64,000 bases of DNA from Streptomyces alanosinicus (lineage in GTDB: Bacteria > Actinomycetota > Actinomycetes > Streptomycetales > Streptomycetaceae): the NCBI RefSeq assembly GCF_014650595.1, contig NZ_BMVG01000025.1, forward strand, positions 37,365-101,364, in the 5' to 3' direction. This document shows positions 39,898-47,019 of the stretch, one piece after another. The first letter of the stretch is position 1; each line of letters begins with the position of its first letter. The notes below the pieces were generated by a model. That model saw nothing but the letters and a program-made list of their open reading frames with translations. It was not told where the DNA came from and did no database searches. A program made the position numbers and the translations under genes.

Positions 39898-41553
39898 GTG
39901 ACCCAGCACAAGCGCCGTGCTTCGGCGCAGCAGGTGATACGTAAGCGGGCGGTCGTGGCCGCCGCGTTCGTCGGGACCGTCGCGCTCGGCGCGGGCGTCG
40001 GCGTGTGGGCCTCGTCGGGCGGGGGCGGCGGGGCGTCGCACGGGGGTGCGCGGCAGTCGTCGTCCGGCCGGGTGGCCGAGACCGCCGGCGCGGCCACCCG
40101 GCCGGCGAGTCCGACGCCGGGCAAGTCCTATCCGCTCTCCCGGGCGCCGCGCACGATACCCGCCGTGCGCTCGCACACCGCGGCGCGCGGCCCCGGCTGG
40201 CAGCCGCAGAAGGCGGACCGGGTGGTCGTCAGCGACGGGGAACTGGCCGACGAGGGGAAGTTGATAGCCGGGGAGCTGGGGCTGGCCTACGCCGGGCAGA
40301 AGGACGATGTGCGGGCGGGGGACGTCCGGCTCGCGCTCGGCGGCGGGGGCGGGAACCCGGAGTCGTACACGATGACCGTGCGCGACGGGCGGGTCGACAT
40401 CAGCGGCCCCGGCGAGGCCGGTGTCTTCTACGGCACCCGCACGCTGAAGCAGGAGGTCCACGGCGGCGGTACGGCGCCGGAGGGCGTCGTACGGGACGGA
40501 CCGGCCAAACCGGTGCGCGGGTTCATGCTGGACATCGCGCGCAAGCCGTTCAGCGAGGCCTGGATCGAGGACCGAATACGCGAGCTGGGGGACCTGAAGT
40601 TCAACGAGATGGGGCTGCACTTCTCCGACGACCAGGCCTTCCGGATCGAGTCCAGCAGCCACCCCGAGATCGTCTCCACGGACCATCTGAGCAAGGCGCA
40701 GGTCAAGCGGATCGTCGACCTGGCGAACAGCCGCCACATCACCGTCGTGCCCGAGCTCGACTCGCCGGGACACCTCGGCGCCGTCCTCGCCGCCCACCCC
40801 GACCTTCAGCTGCGCAATGCGAGCGGGGTCGCCACCAAGGGCGCGATCGACATCTCCAAGCCCGGCTCCGCGAAGATCATCGACGATCTGCTGAACGAGT
40901 ACGCGGGCCTGTTCACCGGCAGTCAGTGGCACCTCGGCGGCGACGAGTACCAGGCCCTGACCGTGAAGGACCCGCAGGCCTCCTTCCCGCAGCTGGCGGC
41001 CGCCGCGCGGCAGAAGTACGGCGCCGGCGGCACCGTCTCCGACCTCGCGACCGGCTGGCTGGGCGACCGCGCCGGCACCGTCCGCGCCCACGGCAGGACC
41101 ATGCGGGCCTGGAACGACGGCTTCTACCGGGGTACGTCCGTGCAGCCCGCCAGGGACCTGCAGGTCGCCTACTGGACCGGCAAGGAGATCGGCGCCCGGC
41201 AGCCCGTGGAGTACCTGAGCACGGGCCGCAAGATGCTCAACTACAACGACGAGTTCCTCTACTACGTCCTCGGCCAGCCGCAGACCTTCGTCTACCCGAC
41301 CGGGCAGCGGATCTACGAGCAGTGGAATCCGCGGGTGCTGCGCGGCACGAGTGCCGTACCGGCGAGCTACGACGGCCAGATCCTCGGCGGCTCGTTCGCG
41401 GTCTGGTGCGACTTCCCGAACGCCCAGACCGAGGCCCAGGTCGCAGCGGGGATCCGGCTGCCCCTGCGGGCCACGGTCCAGAAACTCTGGGACCCGGACA
41501 AGCCCGCGCTGTCCTGGCCGGACTTCCAACGACTTTCGGCCAAGCTCGGCTGA
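39898..41553 (+). CDS. secreted beta-N-acetylhexosaminidase (GH20)
   Basis: A 551-residue GH20 enzyme that releases N-acetylglucosamine from chitin-type or glycan ends. N-terminal signal/anchor AVVAAAFVGTVALGAGVGVW, a Ser/Gly/Pro linker, the GH20b domain (from about residue 105), then the barrel. The catalytic pair Asp349-Glu350 in HLGGDEY is present, with PVRGFMLDIARKPF and VVPELDSPGHLGA as family blocks. TACGTT (39886-39891) ends six bases before GTG 39898, suggesting a leaderless mRNA; longer in-frame starts read through non-coding DNA. Confidence 0.92.
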   Translation: MTQHKRRASAQQVIRKRAVVAAAFVGTVALGAGVGVWASSGGGGGASHGGARQSSSGRVAETAGAATRPASPTPGKSYPLSRAPRTIPAVRSHTAARGPGWQPQKADRVVVSDGELADEGKLIAGELGLAYAGQKDDVRAGDVRLALGGGGGNPESYTMTVRDGRVDISGPGEAGVFYGTRTLKQEVHGGGTAPEGVVRDGPAKPVRGFMLDIARKPFSEAWIEDRIRELGDLKFNEMGLHFSDDQAFRIESSSHPEIVSTDHLSKAQVKRIVDLANSRHITVVPELDSPGHLGAVLAAHPDLQLRNASGVATKGAIDISKPGSAKIIDDLLNEYAGLFTGSQWHLGGDEYQALTVKDPQASFPQLAAAARQKYGAGGTVSDLATGWLGDRAGTVRAHGRTMRAWNDGFYRGTSVQPARDLQVAYWTGKEIGARQPVEYLSTGRKMLNYNDEFLYYVLGQPQTFVYPTGQRIYEQWNPRVLRGTSAVPASYDGQILGGSFAVWCDFPNAQTEAQVAAGIRLPLRATVQKLWDPDKPALSWPDFQRLSAKLG

Positions 41554-41560
41554 ACCGACC

Positions 41561-41640
41561 CAGGGGCGCGGGGAACTGCGCGAAGAACCGGAAACCACCC
41601 GCACCTGGCCTGCGACTGAACACCCCACCCCGGTAGCCGC
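41561..41640 (+). repeat. dispersed intergenic repeat, copy D
   Basis: CAGGGGCGCGGGGAACTGCG begins the element, followed by CGAAGAACCGG and CACCCGCACC. It lies just after the hexosaminidase stop and resembles copy B. Confidence 0.75.
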
Positions 41641-41726
41641 CCCCTGTGACACCCGGAGGGCCCCGCACGCAGTAAGGGGAAGTGCGGGCTCCGTACCAGT
41701 CGGCGCCCTGGCAAGGGAGACATTTC

Positions 41727-42305
41727 ATGAGCCTGGTGGAACTGATCGCACAGGCCGACGAACGCGGACTGGCGGCCAGCGGGTTGGCTTGTCTTGATCG
41801 GTGCCTGCCTCTGCTCGGCGCCGACGACGAGCTGCTGCGGCCCCTGTGGGCGAGCCTCGCCGACGGCTCCGACTGGGGTGTGAGCCTGGAGAAGGCCCGA
41901 GGAACGCTCGGCGCGGAGGGCGCCGGCGACGAGGAGGCGGTACGGCTGGTCCGCCGCATGCTGCAGGCGGCGCCGGGCGAGCGCACCGCCGATGCGGTAC
42001 GGCCCTGGGCGGACGCCTGCTCGGTCGCCGCGCTGCGGGTGCACCGGTTGCTGGACCCGGCGGCCGACGGTACGGCGGACGGCGGCGGCGCGGACGGCCT
42101 CGACGCCGGGCGGGCGGGGGACACGGCGGAGCTGCCGCCGCTGGTCGCTGCGGAACTGCGCCGGCAGACGGCCGTGCTGGACCTGCTGGCCGAGCACGGG
42201 CCGCATGGCCTGCGCCGCGCGCTGGACCTGTCGATCGAGGGGCGCCGGGTGCTGCGCGCGGTGGTGTCCCGCCGGGCGCGCAGCGGGGCGGAGCCGGGGG
42301 TGTGA
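41727..42305 (+). CDS. conserved hypothetical protein, helical
   Basis: A 192-residue soluble protein, unrecognised. It is rich in Ala/Leu/Arg, predicted mostly helical (SLVELIAQADERGLAASGLA, EEAVRLVRRMLQAAPGERTA, LRRQTAVLDLLAEHGPHGLR) with a Gly/Asp-rich linker (DGTADGGGADGLDAG) in the middle. AAGGGAGAC stands before ATG 41727. No signal peptide, membrane segment or catalytic motif is visible. Confidence 0.75.
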   Translation: MSLVELIAQADERGLAASGLACLDRCLPLLGADDELLRPLWASLADGSDWGVSLEKARGTLGAEGAGDEEAVRLVRRMLQAAPGERTADAVRPWADACSVAALRVHRLLDPAADGTADGGGADGLDAGRAGDTAELPPLVAAELRRQTAVLDLLAEHGPHGLRRALDLSIEGRRVLRAVVSRRARSGAEPGV

Positions 42306-42416
42306 CGGGCGCGGGGTGCCGCCGCGGGACTGCCCGCGGCGGGGTCAAACCTTTCCGGCCGAGCGGGTCCTGTGACTGTCGTGGGGCGGACGTGGGGTAG
42401 TTCCGCGACGGTTGGC

Positions 42417-42426
42417 GAAACGTTTC
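42417..42426. promoter_or_regulatory. LacI-like palindrome
   Basis: GAAACGTTTC, a perfect 10-bp palindrome flanked by TTGGC and CAAAT, 44 bases before the next gene. It resembles a LacI-family operator core; no LacI gene is nearby. Confidence 0.3.
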
Positions 42427-42469
42427 CAAATGCAGTGACGGTTGTCCCGCCGCAGTCGCTCTTCCCTAT

Positions 42470-42871
42470 GTGACAGCCCAGTACCTGACACCACAGCAGG
42501 AGACCCGGCCGCCGGCCGCAGCCAAGCCCGTGCGTTGGGCCGCGGACACCGTGGCGACGATGCGCGAGGGCGCCCGGGTCCGGCTCGACTACTCGGCACA
42601 GAGCCTGTGGCGGGTGGACCGGATGATCGAGGAGATACGCCGCGAGGGGCCGCCGTACGCCGCCGTCGAGAGCGCGCTGCGCGGTTTCGGCGCCTACGCC
42701 GGTGAGGTGATCGTCCGCCAGGCCGGCGCCGAGTGGTGGGCGACCGGCGGCGACCACTGGGTGCGCACCCCCGACGGCCGGCTCTGGGACCCCATCGACG
42801 AGGCCCGCCGCGCCTACGGCGGCCATGGCTCGCTGCGGCTGCTGTGCCGGGACGCGACCGCGTCGCTGTGA
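42470..42871 (+). CDS. conserved hypothetical protein
   Basis: A 133-residue soluble protein with natural codon use. After a short Gln/Pro/Ala lead it has RVDRMIEEIRREGPPYAAVE, RGFGAYAGEVIVRQAGAEWW and DGRLWDPIDEARRAYGG. The pattern of a helix followed by a small alpha/beta domain recalls DUF3806-like proteins, but I do not assign it. GTG 42470 is the likely start. It lies just upstream of the ECF sigma gene. Confidence 0.7.
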   Translation: MTAQYLTPQQETRPPAAAKPVRWAADTVATMREGARVRLDYSAQSLWRVDRMIEEIRREGPPYAAVESALRGFGAYAGEVIVRQAGAEWWATGGDHWVRTPDGRLWDPIDEARRAYGGHGSLRLLCRDATASL

Positions 42872-42945
42872 CATTTCGGCGGGGCCCGGCGCTGAGCACC
42901 GTGGAGGGCGGAGACACGGCCGGAGCGTGTCGGACCGTGAGGGAC

Positions 42946-43629
42946 GTGCCACGCAGTGGCCATCAACTCGGCACGAACGAGGACGTCTTGGGCCAGCGAG
43001 GGGAACCCCGTCGCCCGCAGCCGCGGGACGGGGAGCTGGGCGCGGCGATCGCGCGCGCCCAGGACGGCGACGAGACCGCCTTCGCGGTGGCGTACCGGAT
43101 CGTGCAGCCCGGTCTGCTCGGCTATCTGCGCGGTCTGGTCGGTGACGACGCCGAGGACGTGGCCTCCGACGCCTGGCTGGAGATCGCCCGCGACCTCGGC
43201 CGGTTCAAGGGGGACGGGGCGGGCTTCCGCGGCTGGAGTGCGACCATCGCCCGGCACCGCGCCCTGGACCATCTGCGCCGCCGGCGGGTACGGCCCCGGG
43301 CCGCGCCGCTCGAACAGGACGCGCTGGAGCTGCCCGGCCGGCTCAGCACCCATGACCAGGCCCTGGAGTCGCTGGACACCGAGCGGGCCCTGGAGCTGGT
43401 GCGGGCGCTGCCGCGCGACCAGGCCGAGGCCGTGCTGCTTCGGGTGGTCGTCGGCCTCGACGGCCCGGCCGCCGCGCGCGTCCTCGGCAAGCGCCCCGGT
43501 GCCGTCCGCACGGCCGCGCACCGCGGGCTGAAACGCCTCGCCCGGCAACTGGATGCCCGGGGCGCGGTGGACACGGGCGGTGCGGGTGTGACGGATGACG
43601 GCCCCCGGACGCTGGGTGAGTCGACATGA
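42946..43629 (+). CDS. ECF-type RNA polymerase sigma factor
   Basis: A 227-residue sigma factor. Region 2 is IARAQDGDETAFAVAYRIVQ through EDVASDAWLEIARDLGRFKG and GFRGWSATIARHRALDHLRR; region 4 is LVRALPRDQAEAVLLRVVVG and AARVLGKRPGAVRTAAHRGL. GTG 42946 is a reasonable start, but GTG 42937 or a TTG at 42988 cannot be excluded. The stop overlaps an ATG (ATGA at 43626), as in sigma/anti-sigma pairs, and a membrane protein gene follows. Confidence 0.9.
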   Translation: MPRSGHQLGTNEDVLGQRGEPRRPQPRDGELGAAIARAQDGDETAFAVAYRIVQPGLLGYLRGLVGDDAEDVASDAWLEIARDLGRFKGDGAGFRGWSATIARHRALDHLRRRRVRPRAAPLEQDALELPGRLSTHDQALESLDTERALELVRALPRDQAEAVLLRVVVGLDGPAAARVLGKRPGAVRTAAHRGLKRLARQLDARGAVDTGGAGVTDDGPRTLGEST

Positions 43630-43748
43630 ACGGCGCCGGCCGCCCCCCGTACGGACACGGGAGGGGCATCGGTCCGGGACTCCGCGCGAGGCCCGGGAGG
43701 TCGCGCGTCTCCGGCACGCCGGACGAGGACGGGAACAGGCATGGGTGA
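43626..43748 (+). CDS. possible 40-residue coupled small ORF
   Basis: An ATG that overlaps the sigma-factor stop (ATGA) opens a 40-codon frame, MNGAGRPPYGHGRG onward, which itself ends in a TGA overlapping a GTG (GTGA at 43745). Such chained overlaps are typical of translational coupling. The peptide is basic and Gly-rich with no recognised domain. It may be a real leader ORF or the disrupted start of the following anti-sigma-like gene. Confidence 0.35.
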   Translation: MNGAGRPPYGHGRGIGPGLRARPGRSRVSGTPDEDGNRHG

Positions 43749-44787
43749 ACGACACAACGGCGACGGCCCCTCCGGCCGCCGACACGGACACCCCGGCGGC
43801 ACCCTCCCGACACCGGACGACAACGACGCGGGACGGTCGGGCCAGACGGGGCACGCGGCACGGGCAGGTCAGGCGGGGCAGGCGGGGCACGCGGCGAGGG
43901 CAGGGCATGTGGGGCAGGCAGGGCACGTGGGGCAGACGGGCGACGCAGACCATGCGGGCCTCGTGGGCCATCCCGGCCACGCGGACCATGCGGACCATGC
44001 AGGCTACGCAGACCATGCGGCCCGTGTGAGCCACACGGGCCACGTGGGCCACGCGGTCTCGGACTTTGAGGCGTGGCTCGGGGCCGCCCTGCGTGCCGGT
44101 GCCGTCGCCGGGGACGGCACCGGCGAGGCGGAGCGCCGGGCGGTGGCCGCGTTCCGCGCCGCCCGCGAGACGCGGACGTCGCCCGCGCGCACCCGGCGCC
44201 GGGACGACTGGCGGCCCGCCGCACCGCGCCGCGGGCGCTCGCTGAGGGCGACGTTCTCGGTCGCGTTCGCGAGCCTCGCGCTCGGCGGTGTCGCCGTCGC
44301 GGCGATCGGCTCCGCCGGGTCCGGCACGGACGCCCGGCCGGACACCCCCCGCTCGGCCCGCCCGTCCGCGAGCACCCCGTACCGGCCGGCCGCTCCCGGC
44401 ACGTCCGCCGGCCCCGCGACGCCGAGCCCTTCCGGACGCCCGCATCACCCGGCCACCGCGCGGGACACCGTGGCCCACTGCCGTACCTACGAGCGGGCCG
44501 GGGGCCGGGGCGGCGCCCTGGACTCGACGGCCTGGCAGCGGCTCGTCGCGGCGGCGGGCGGCGCGGACCGGGTCGCGGCCTACTGCACGACCCAGGTGAC
44601 GAACGACACAGCCGGTAACGGCAAAACCGCAGGAAACGGCGCCAAGTCGAGCAAGTCGAATACCAAGTCGGGGCCGAACGGCGGCGATTCGAAGCCCAGG
44701 CCCAAGCCGGTCGCCGGCGCCACGAAGCCCGCCACGGGGAACGCGAAGCAGTCCGGCGGAAGCGCGAAGGCCGCCAACGGCGGCTAG
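43741..44787 (+). CDS. single-pass membrane protein after the sigma factor, anti-sigma-like, with repeat-expanded N-terminus
   Basis: A 348-residue protein. Residues 30-105 are a Gly/His/Ala repeat (GHVGQAGHVGQTG, DHADHAGYADHA). Next comes a conserved cytosolic domain (FEAWLGAALRAGAVAG, AERRAVAAFRAARET), one transmembrane segment (FSVAFASLALGGVAVAAIG), a Pro/Ser linker and an outside part with two cysteines (VAHCRTYERAGG, AAYCTTQV) and a Lys/Asn/Gly-rich tail. The position after an ECF sigma suggests an anti-sigma or surface partner, but a zinc HxxxCxxC motif is missing. The GTG frame at 43745 (VNDTTATAPPAADTD) also looks like a real N-terminus, so a frameshift in the repeat is possible. Confidence 0.65.
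   Translation: MGERHNGDGPSGRRHGHPGGTLPTPDDNDAGRSGQTGHAARAGQAGQAGHAARAGHVGQAGHVGQTGDADHAGLVGHPGHADHADHAGYADHAARVSHTGHVGHAVSDFEAWLGAALRAGAVAGDGTGEAERRAVAAFRAARETRTSPARTRRRDDWRPAAPRRGRSLRATFSVAFASLALGGVAVAAIGSAGSGTDARPDTPRSARPSASTPYRPAAPGTSAGPATPSPSGRPHHPATARDTVAHCRTYERAGGRGGALDSTAWQRLVAAAGGADRVAAYCTTQVTNDTAGNGKTAGNGAKSSKSNTKSGPNGGDSKPRPKPVAGATKPATGNAKQSGGSAKAANGG
43847..44056 (+). repeat. short tandem repeats of GGGCA-CG-GG and GCGGACCAT type
   Basis: About 210 bases of degenerate repeats: GGGGCAGGC/GGGGCACG units up to 43950, then GCGGACCAT and CGCAGACCAT units to 44030 and GGCCACGTGGGCCACG at the end. All three frames stay open over much of it. Confidence 0.8.
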
Positions 44788-45198
44788 CCGAACGGTGCGA
44801 CAAAGCCTTGGCGAAGGAGGCTCTCCGGCCAGTTCGCCCGGGGTGTGGGGACCGCGAGCGAGCGCACGGCACAACCGCATGCGTACCGGCCTCCAGCCGG
44901 GCGCAGTCGCCACGGCGAGATGTGGCCGGCCGAACGAGGTGGGGATACAGGGCCGAGGTGTTCGCGGCATACCAGGGTGTCCCTTCGACCGGCCGTGACC
45001 GGTGCTGTGTGCTTGAGGTAAAGGGACCGGTGATATGGGTGCAGTGAGAGACCCTGGTGGGTCCGCTGTTAAATCAGAAACACCTAAACCTAAACATTCT
45101 TCACACGATTAGGTGACCCGGTCCGGCAAGGATATTTGGATCTTTCTTGGCCCCCATACTCGGTCGCGGACGAGTGACAGAGATCCAGGGGGTAAATC
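44788..45198 (+). other. gene-free leader at the left edge of the accessory segment
   Basis: A 411-base gap with no gene. Its right half becomes AT-rich (from about 45068). It has a hairpin GACCC-TGGT-GGGTC (45049-45062), a direct repeat ACCTAAACCTAAAC, and a dyad CACCTAA (45081-45087) / TTAGGTG (45109-45115). A ribosome site CCAGGGGGTAAATC precedes the GTG at 45199. It is likely the promoter and operator region of the next gene and the point where base composition changes. Confidence 0.5.
45081..45115. promoter_or_regulatory. dyad upstream of the accessory regulator
   Basis: CACCTAA and TTAGGTG, perfect 7-base arms with a 21-base spacer, 84 bases before the regulator start. Possible operator, or arms of an integration/excision site. 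Confidence 0.35.
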
Positions 45199-46191
45199 GT
45201 GTCGGATGTCTTCGATCGTATCGAGTGGAAAGCTCGGGAAATCCTCGGGGGAGGGCCGGTTTGCGTACACGTGGGAGATGTCAAGGAGTGTGATATCAAG
45301 CGGCATCCAACTTACTCAAAGTTCCGCGATGAGGCGATCTCGGCGGGAGTTCGGTCGGCTGCGAGTTCCCGTCTGTGGGAGTCCATGATTGCTATAGGCA
45401 GGTTGTCCGATCTGGATGGCGATGACACGTGGCGGTTGGTCATTCTCGACTGTATCGTCCCCTGCTTCCGTTCGTTGTCCACGAAAATCTCCCGAGATTT
45501 CCAGGTCGAGCGTGAAGAGATCCGGTCGGCTATGGCGGTAACCGCATTGGAGGTATGGAAAGACACTGCTCAGGGCGTTCCGCCGCGCCACGTCAGGGAC
45601 CGAATGGTCAAGGCGTCCTTCGAGGTGGCCTTCCGGTACGGGAACGCCACCTTCGGTCAGTACCCGATGGATGACGTCGAATTATTAATTCAGTCGGAAA
45701 TCCCTGCTCAGGACTCCGTGCTCAAGGCGTCGTCGATCATCGATGTCAACAGTATCCGTGACGCTGATGTCGCAGAACAGCTCAGGGGTGAGCGAATCGG
45801 GGCGCTGTTTCAGAGGCTGGGGCACTTCGACGCCGTTCGAGGTTTTCATGACGACCTTCGCGCCGGTCGCCGTTCGGGGTCGGTTCGCCAGGTGATGACG
45901 ACTTCGAGGCTGCTCCGATCCCGGATTTCCGGCCCGAACCTCTACTACTATGCCTCAGACCTCTACCCTCCGTACATCGGGCTCCGAGAAGCCGCAAGCG
46001 TTATGGGGATCGCGGAGTCTGCTGCGCATCGACTCATCAGGGCTGGGCAGTTCCCCTTCCCGGCAGCAAGGGCGGGACGAAGCTATAAGATCTCCGTCAA
46101 GGCCCTCATGTATTTCAAGGAAATTCCCGACGTCATCGTCCATGTCGACGACGTCGAGAATGGCGCCCTGCACGCGAGCGGCGGACGGTGA
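45199..46191 (+). CDS. regulator of an integrated element, C-terminal excisionase/MerR-like HTH
   Basis: A 330-residue protein. The last 75 residues carry a winged-helix of excisionase type (YIGLREAASVMGIAESAAHR then AGRSYKISVKALMYF). The middle, around RLVILDCIVPCFRSLSTKIS and EREEIRSAMAVTALEVWKDT, is helical and loosely like sigma region 2; I do not assign it. Base use is unlike the neighbours: two 60-base blocks counted here have 34 and 29 G/C, against 44 in a glyA block. Codons 162 and 163 are both TTA, which only the bldA tRNA reads in Streptomyces. All this points to acquired DNA and developmental control. GTG 45199 follows AGGGGG. Confidence 0.8.
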   Translation: MSDVFDRIEWKAREILGGGPVCVHVGDVKECDIKRHPTYSKFRDEAISAGVRSAASSRLWESMIAIGRLSDLDGDDTWRLVILDCIVPCFRSLSTKISRDFQVEREEIRSAMAVTALEVWKDTAQGVPPRHVRDRMVKASFEVAFRYGNATFGQYPMDDVELLIQSEIPAQDSVLKASSIIDVNSIRDADVAEQLRGERIGALFQRLGHFDAVRGFHDDLRAGRRSGSVRQVMTTSRLLRSRISGPNLYYYASDLYPPYIGLREAASVMGIAESAAHRLIRAGQFPFPAARAGRSYKISVKALMYFKEIPDVIVHVDDVENGALHASGGR

Positions 46192-46203
46192 GCCATGCTG
46201 CTG

Positions 46204-46385
46204 TCAGTCGAATTTCCTGGCTTCCTGAGCCATGTAGGGCTTGACCGGGTGCCAGGCGGTGAGGTGGGCAAGCCGCGTTGCCGGTGCCGCCCCCGGTCAG
46301 GTTGAGGGCGCGAGGGCGTTGGGGTCGACGTCGGGCAGGAACGGCACGGAAGCCTTCAGCCGGTTCCGGTGGATGCCGGCTCCCG
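46204..46385 (-). pseudogene. minus-strand gene remnant with an in-frame stop
   Basis: One reading frame gives two protein-like stretches: AGIHRNRLKASVPFLPDVDP with NALAPST and a TGA at 46299-46297, then TRLAHLTAWHPVKPYMAQEA with RKFD and a TGA at 46206-46204. GC is concentrated in third codon positions, as in coding DNA. No start is in view. It looks like the 3' end of a lost gene; family unknown. Confidence 0.3.
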
Positions 46386-46397
46386 CAGGCGGCTGAC

Positions 46398-46790
46398 GTG
46401 GAGCAGGGTTTCGCCGAGCAGGTGTGGCAGCAGGCCGCTCCGACCTTCAACTCCAAGATCCTTGGACCGCACTTCGAGGACCTGGCCCGCGACTTCACCC
46501 GCCGTAACGCCCACACCCTGCTGCCCGGTGGACTGCCCGGTCCGGTCGGCACCACCGAGGTCGCCGATCAGGCCGCCCGGACCAAGCACGGGGTCGACGT
46601 CATCGCCCTGGCCGCTGGCGAAAGCCCGCAGGCTCCTCGCGCGAGGATCGCGCTCCTGGGCGAGGCCAAGGCGACCGCCGCCCGCCGGGGCACTGGTGAC
46701 CTGGAACGCCTGGAACGCCTGGAACGCATCCGCGCCCTGCTCGCCGATCAGGGGTACGACATCGCCGCCACCACTCTGGCCCTGTATTGA
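46398..46790 (+). pseudogene. fragment of a DUF234-type AAA ATPase
   Basis: Encodes the C-terminal nuclease-like part of archaeal/actinobacterial DUF234 ATPases: WQQAAPTFNSKILGPHFEDL, ARDFTRRNAHTLLPG, then DQAARTKHGVDVIALAAGES and ALLGEAKATAARRGTGDLER, the D...GEAK pattern of a PD-(D/E)XK fold. The AAA domain is absent upstream, and the end (DIAATTLALY, stop) is shorter than the usual tail. Both ends are therefore truncated. It is the right size for a scar left after partial deletion of an element. Confidence 0.6.
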
Positions 46791-46927
46791 CCACCCATTA
46801 CGGAAGGTAAGGTCCCCGCTCTCGCTGAGCCGGCGCGCAGGCGATGACGCGTTCGACACCCGGCTGCGTGGTGTGAGCGGTGGGAGTGGTGTGAGCGTCG
46901 TGGTTGCTGCCAGGGAGCCTCTCTGTG

Positions 46928-46969
46928 TTTGCGGAGCGGATGCCAGGGGTTCGACTCCCCTGGGCTCCA
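46928..46969 (+). tRNA. 3' fragment of a tRNA-Ala, probable attachment-site scar
   Basis: Reads TTTGC (anticodon loop position), then the 3' anticodon arm and variable loop GGATGCC, a perfect T-arm AGGGG-TTCGACT-CCCCT and the acceptor strand GGGCTCC plus discriminator A. The strand would pair with GGGGCCC through a G-U at position 3-70, the tRNA-Ala identity pair. No matching 5' half, D-arm or full anticodon stem precedes it; GGAGCCT at 46914 is too close. CCA is not encoded. It is best read as the part of a tRNA gene carried as attL/attR by an integrated element. Confidence 0.6.
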
Positions 46970-46977
46970 CACGTAAA

Positions 46978-47019
46978 TGCCCTCTGACCTGCGAAAACGC
47001 GGTTTCAGGGGGCATTTTT
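46978..47019 (+). terminator. terminator behind the tRNA-Ala fragment
   Basis: TGCCCTCTGA pairs with TCAGGGGGCA, with an inner CCTGCG-AAAA-CGCGG stem, followed by TTTTT (47014-47018) on the plus strand. Typical of the end of a tRNA gene, eight bases after the discriminator base. Confidence 0.85.

Noticed and set aside
46900..46975. Complete tRNA or the 3' end of tmRNA (ssrA)
   Set aside because: No D-arm or 5' acceptor at the right distance, and tmRNA in this group ends in a different acceptor strand as far as I recall; the fragment matches tRNA-Ala best.
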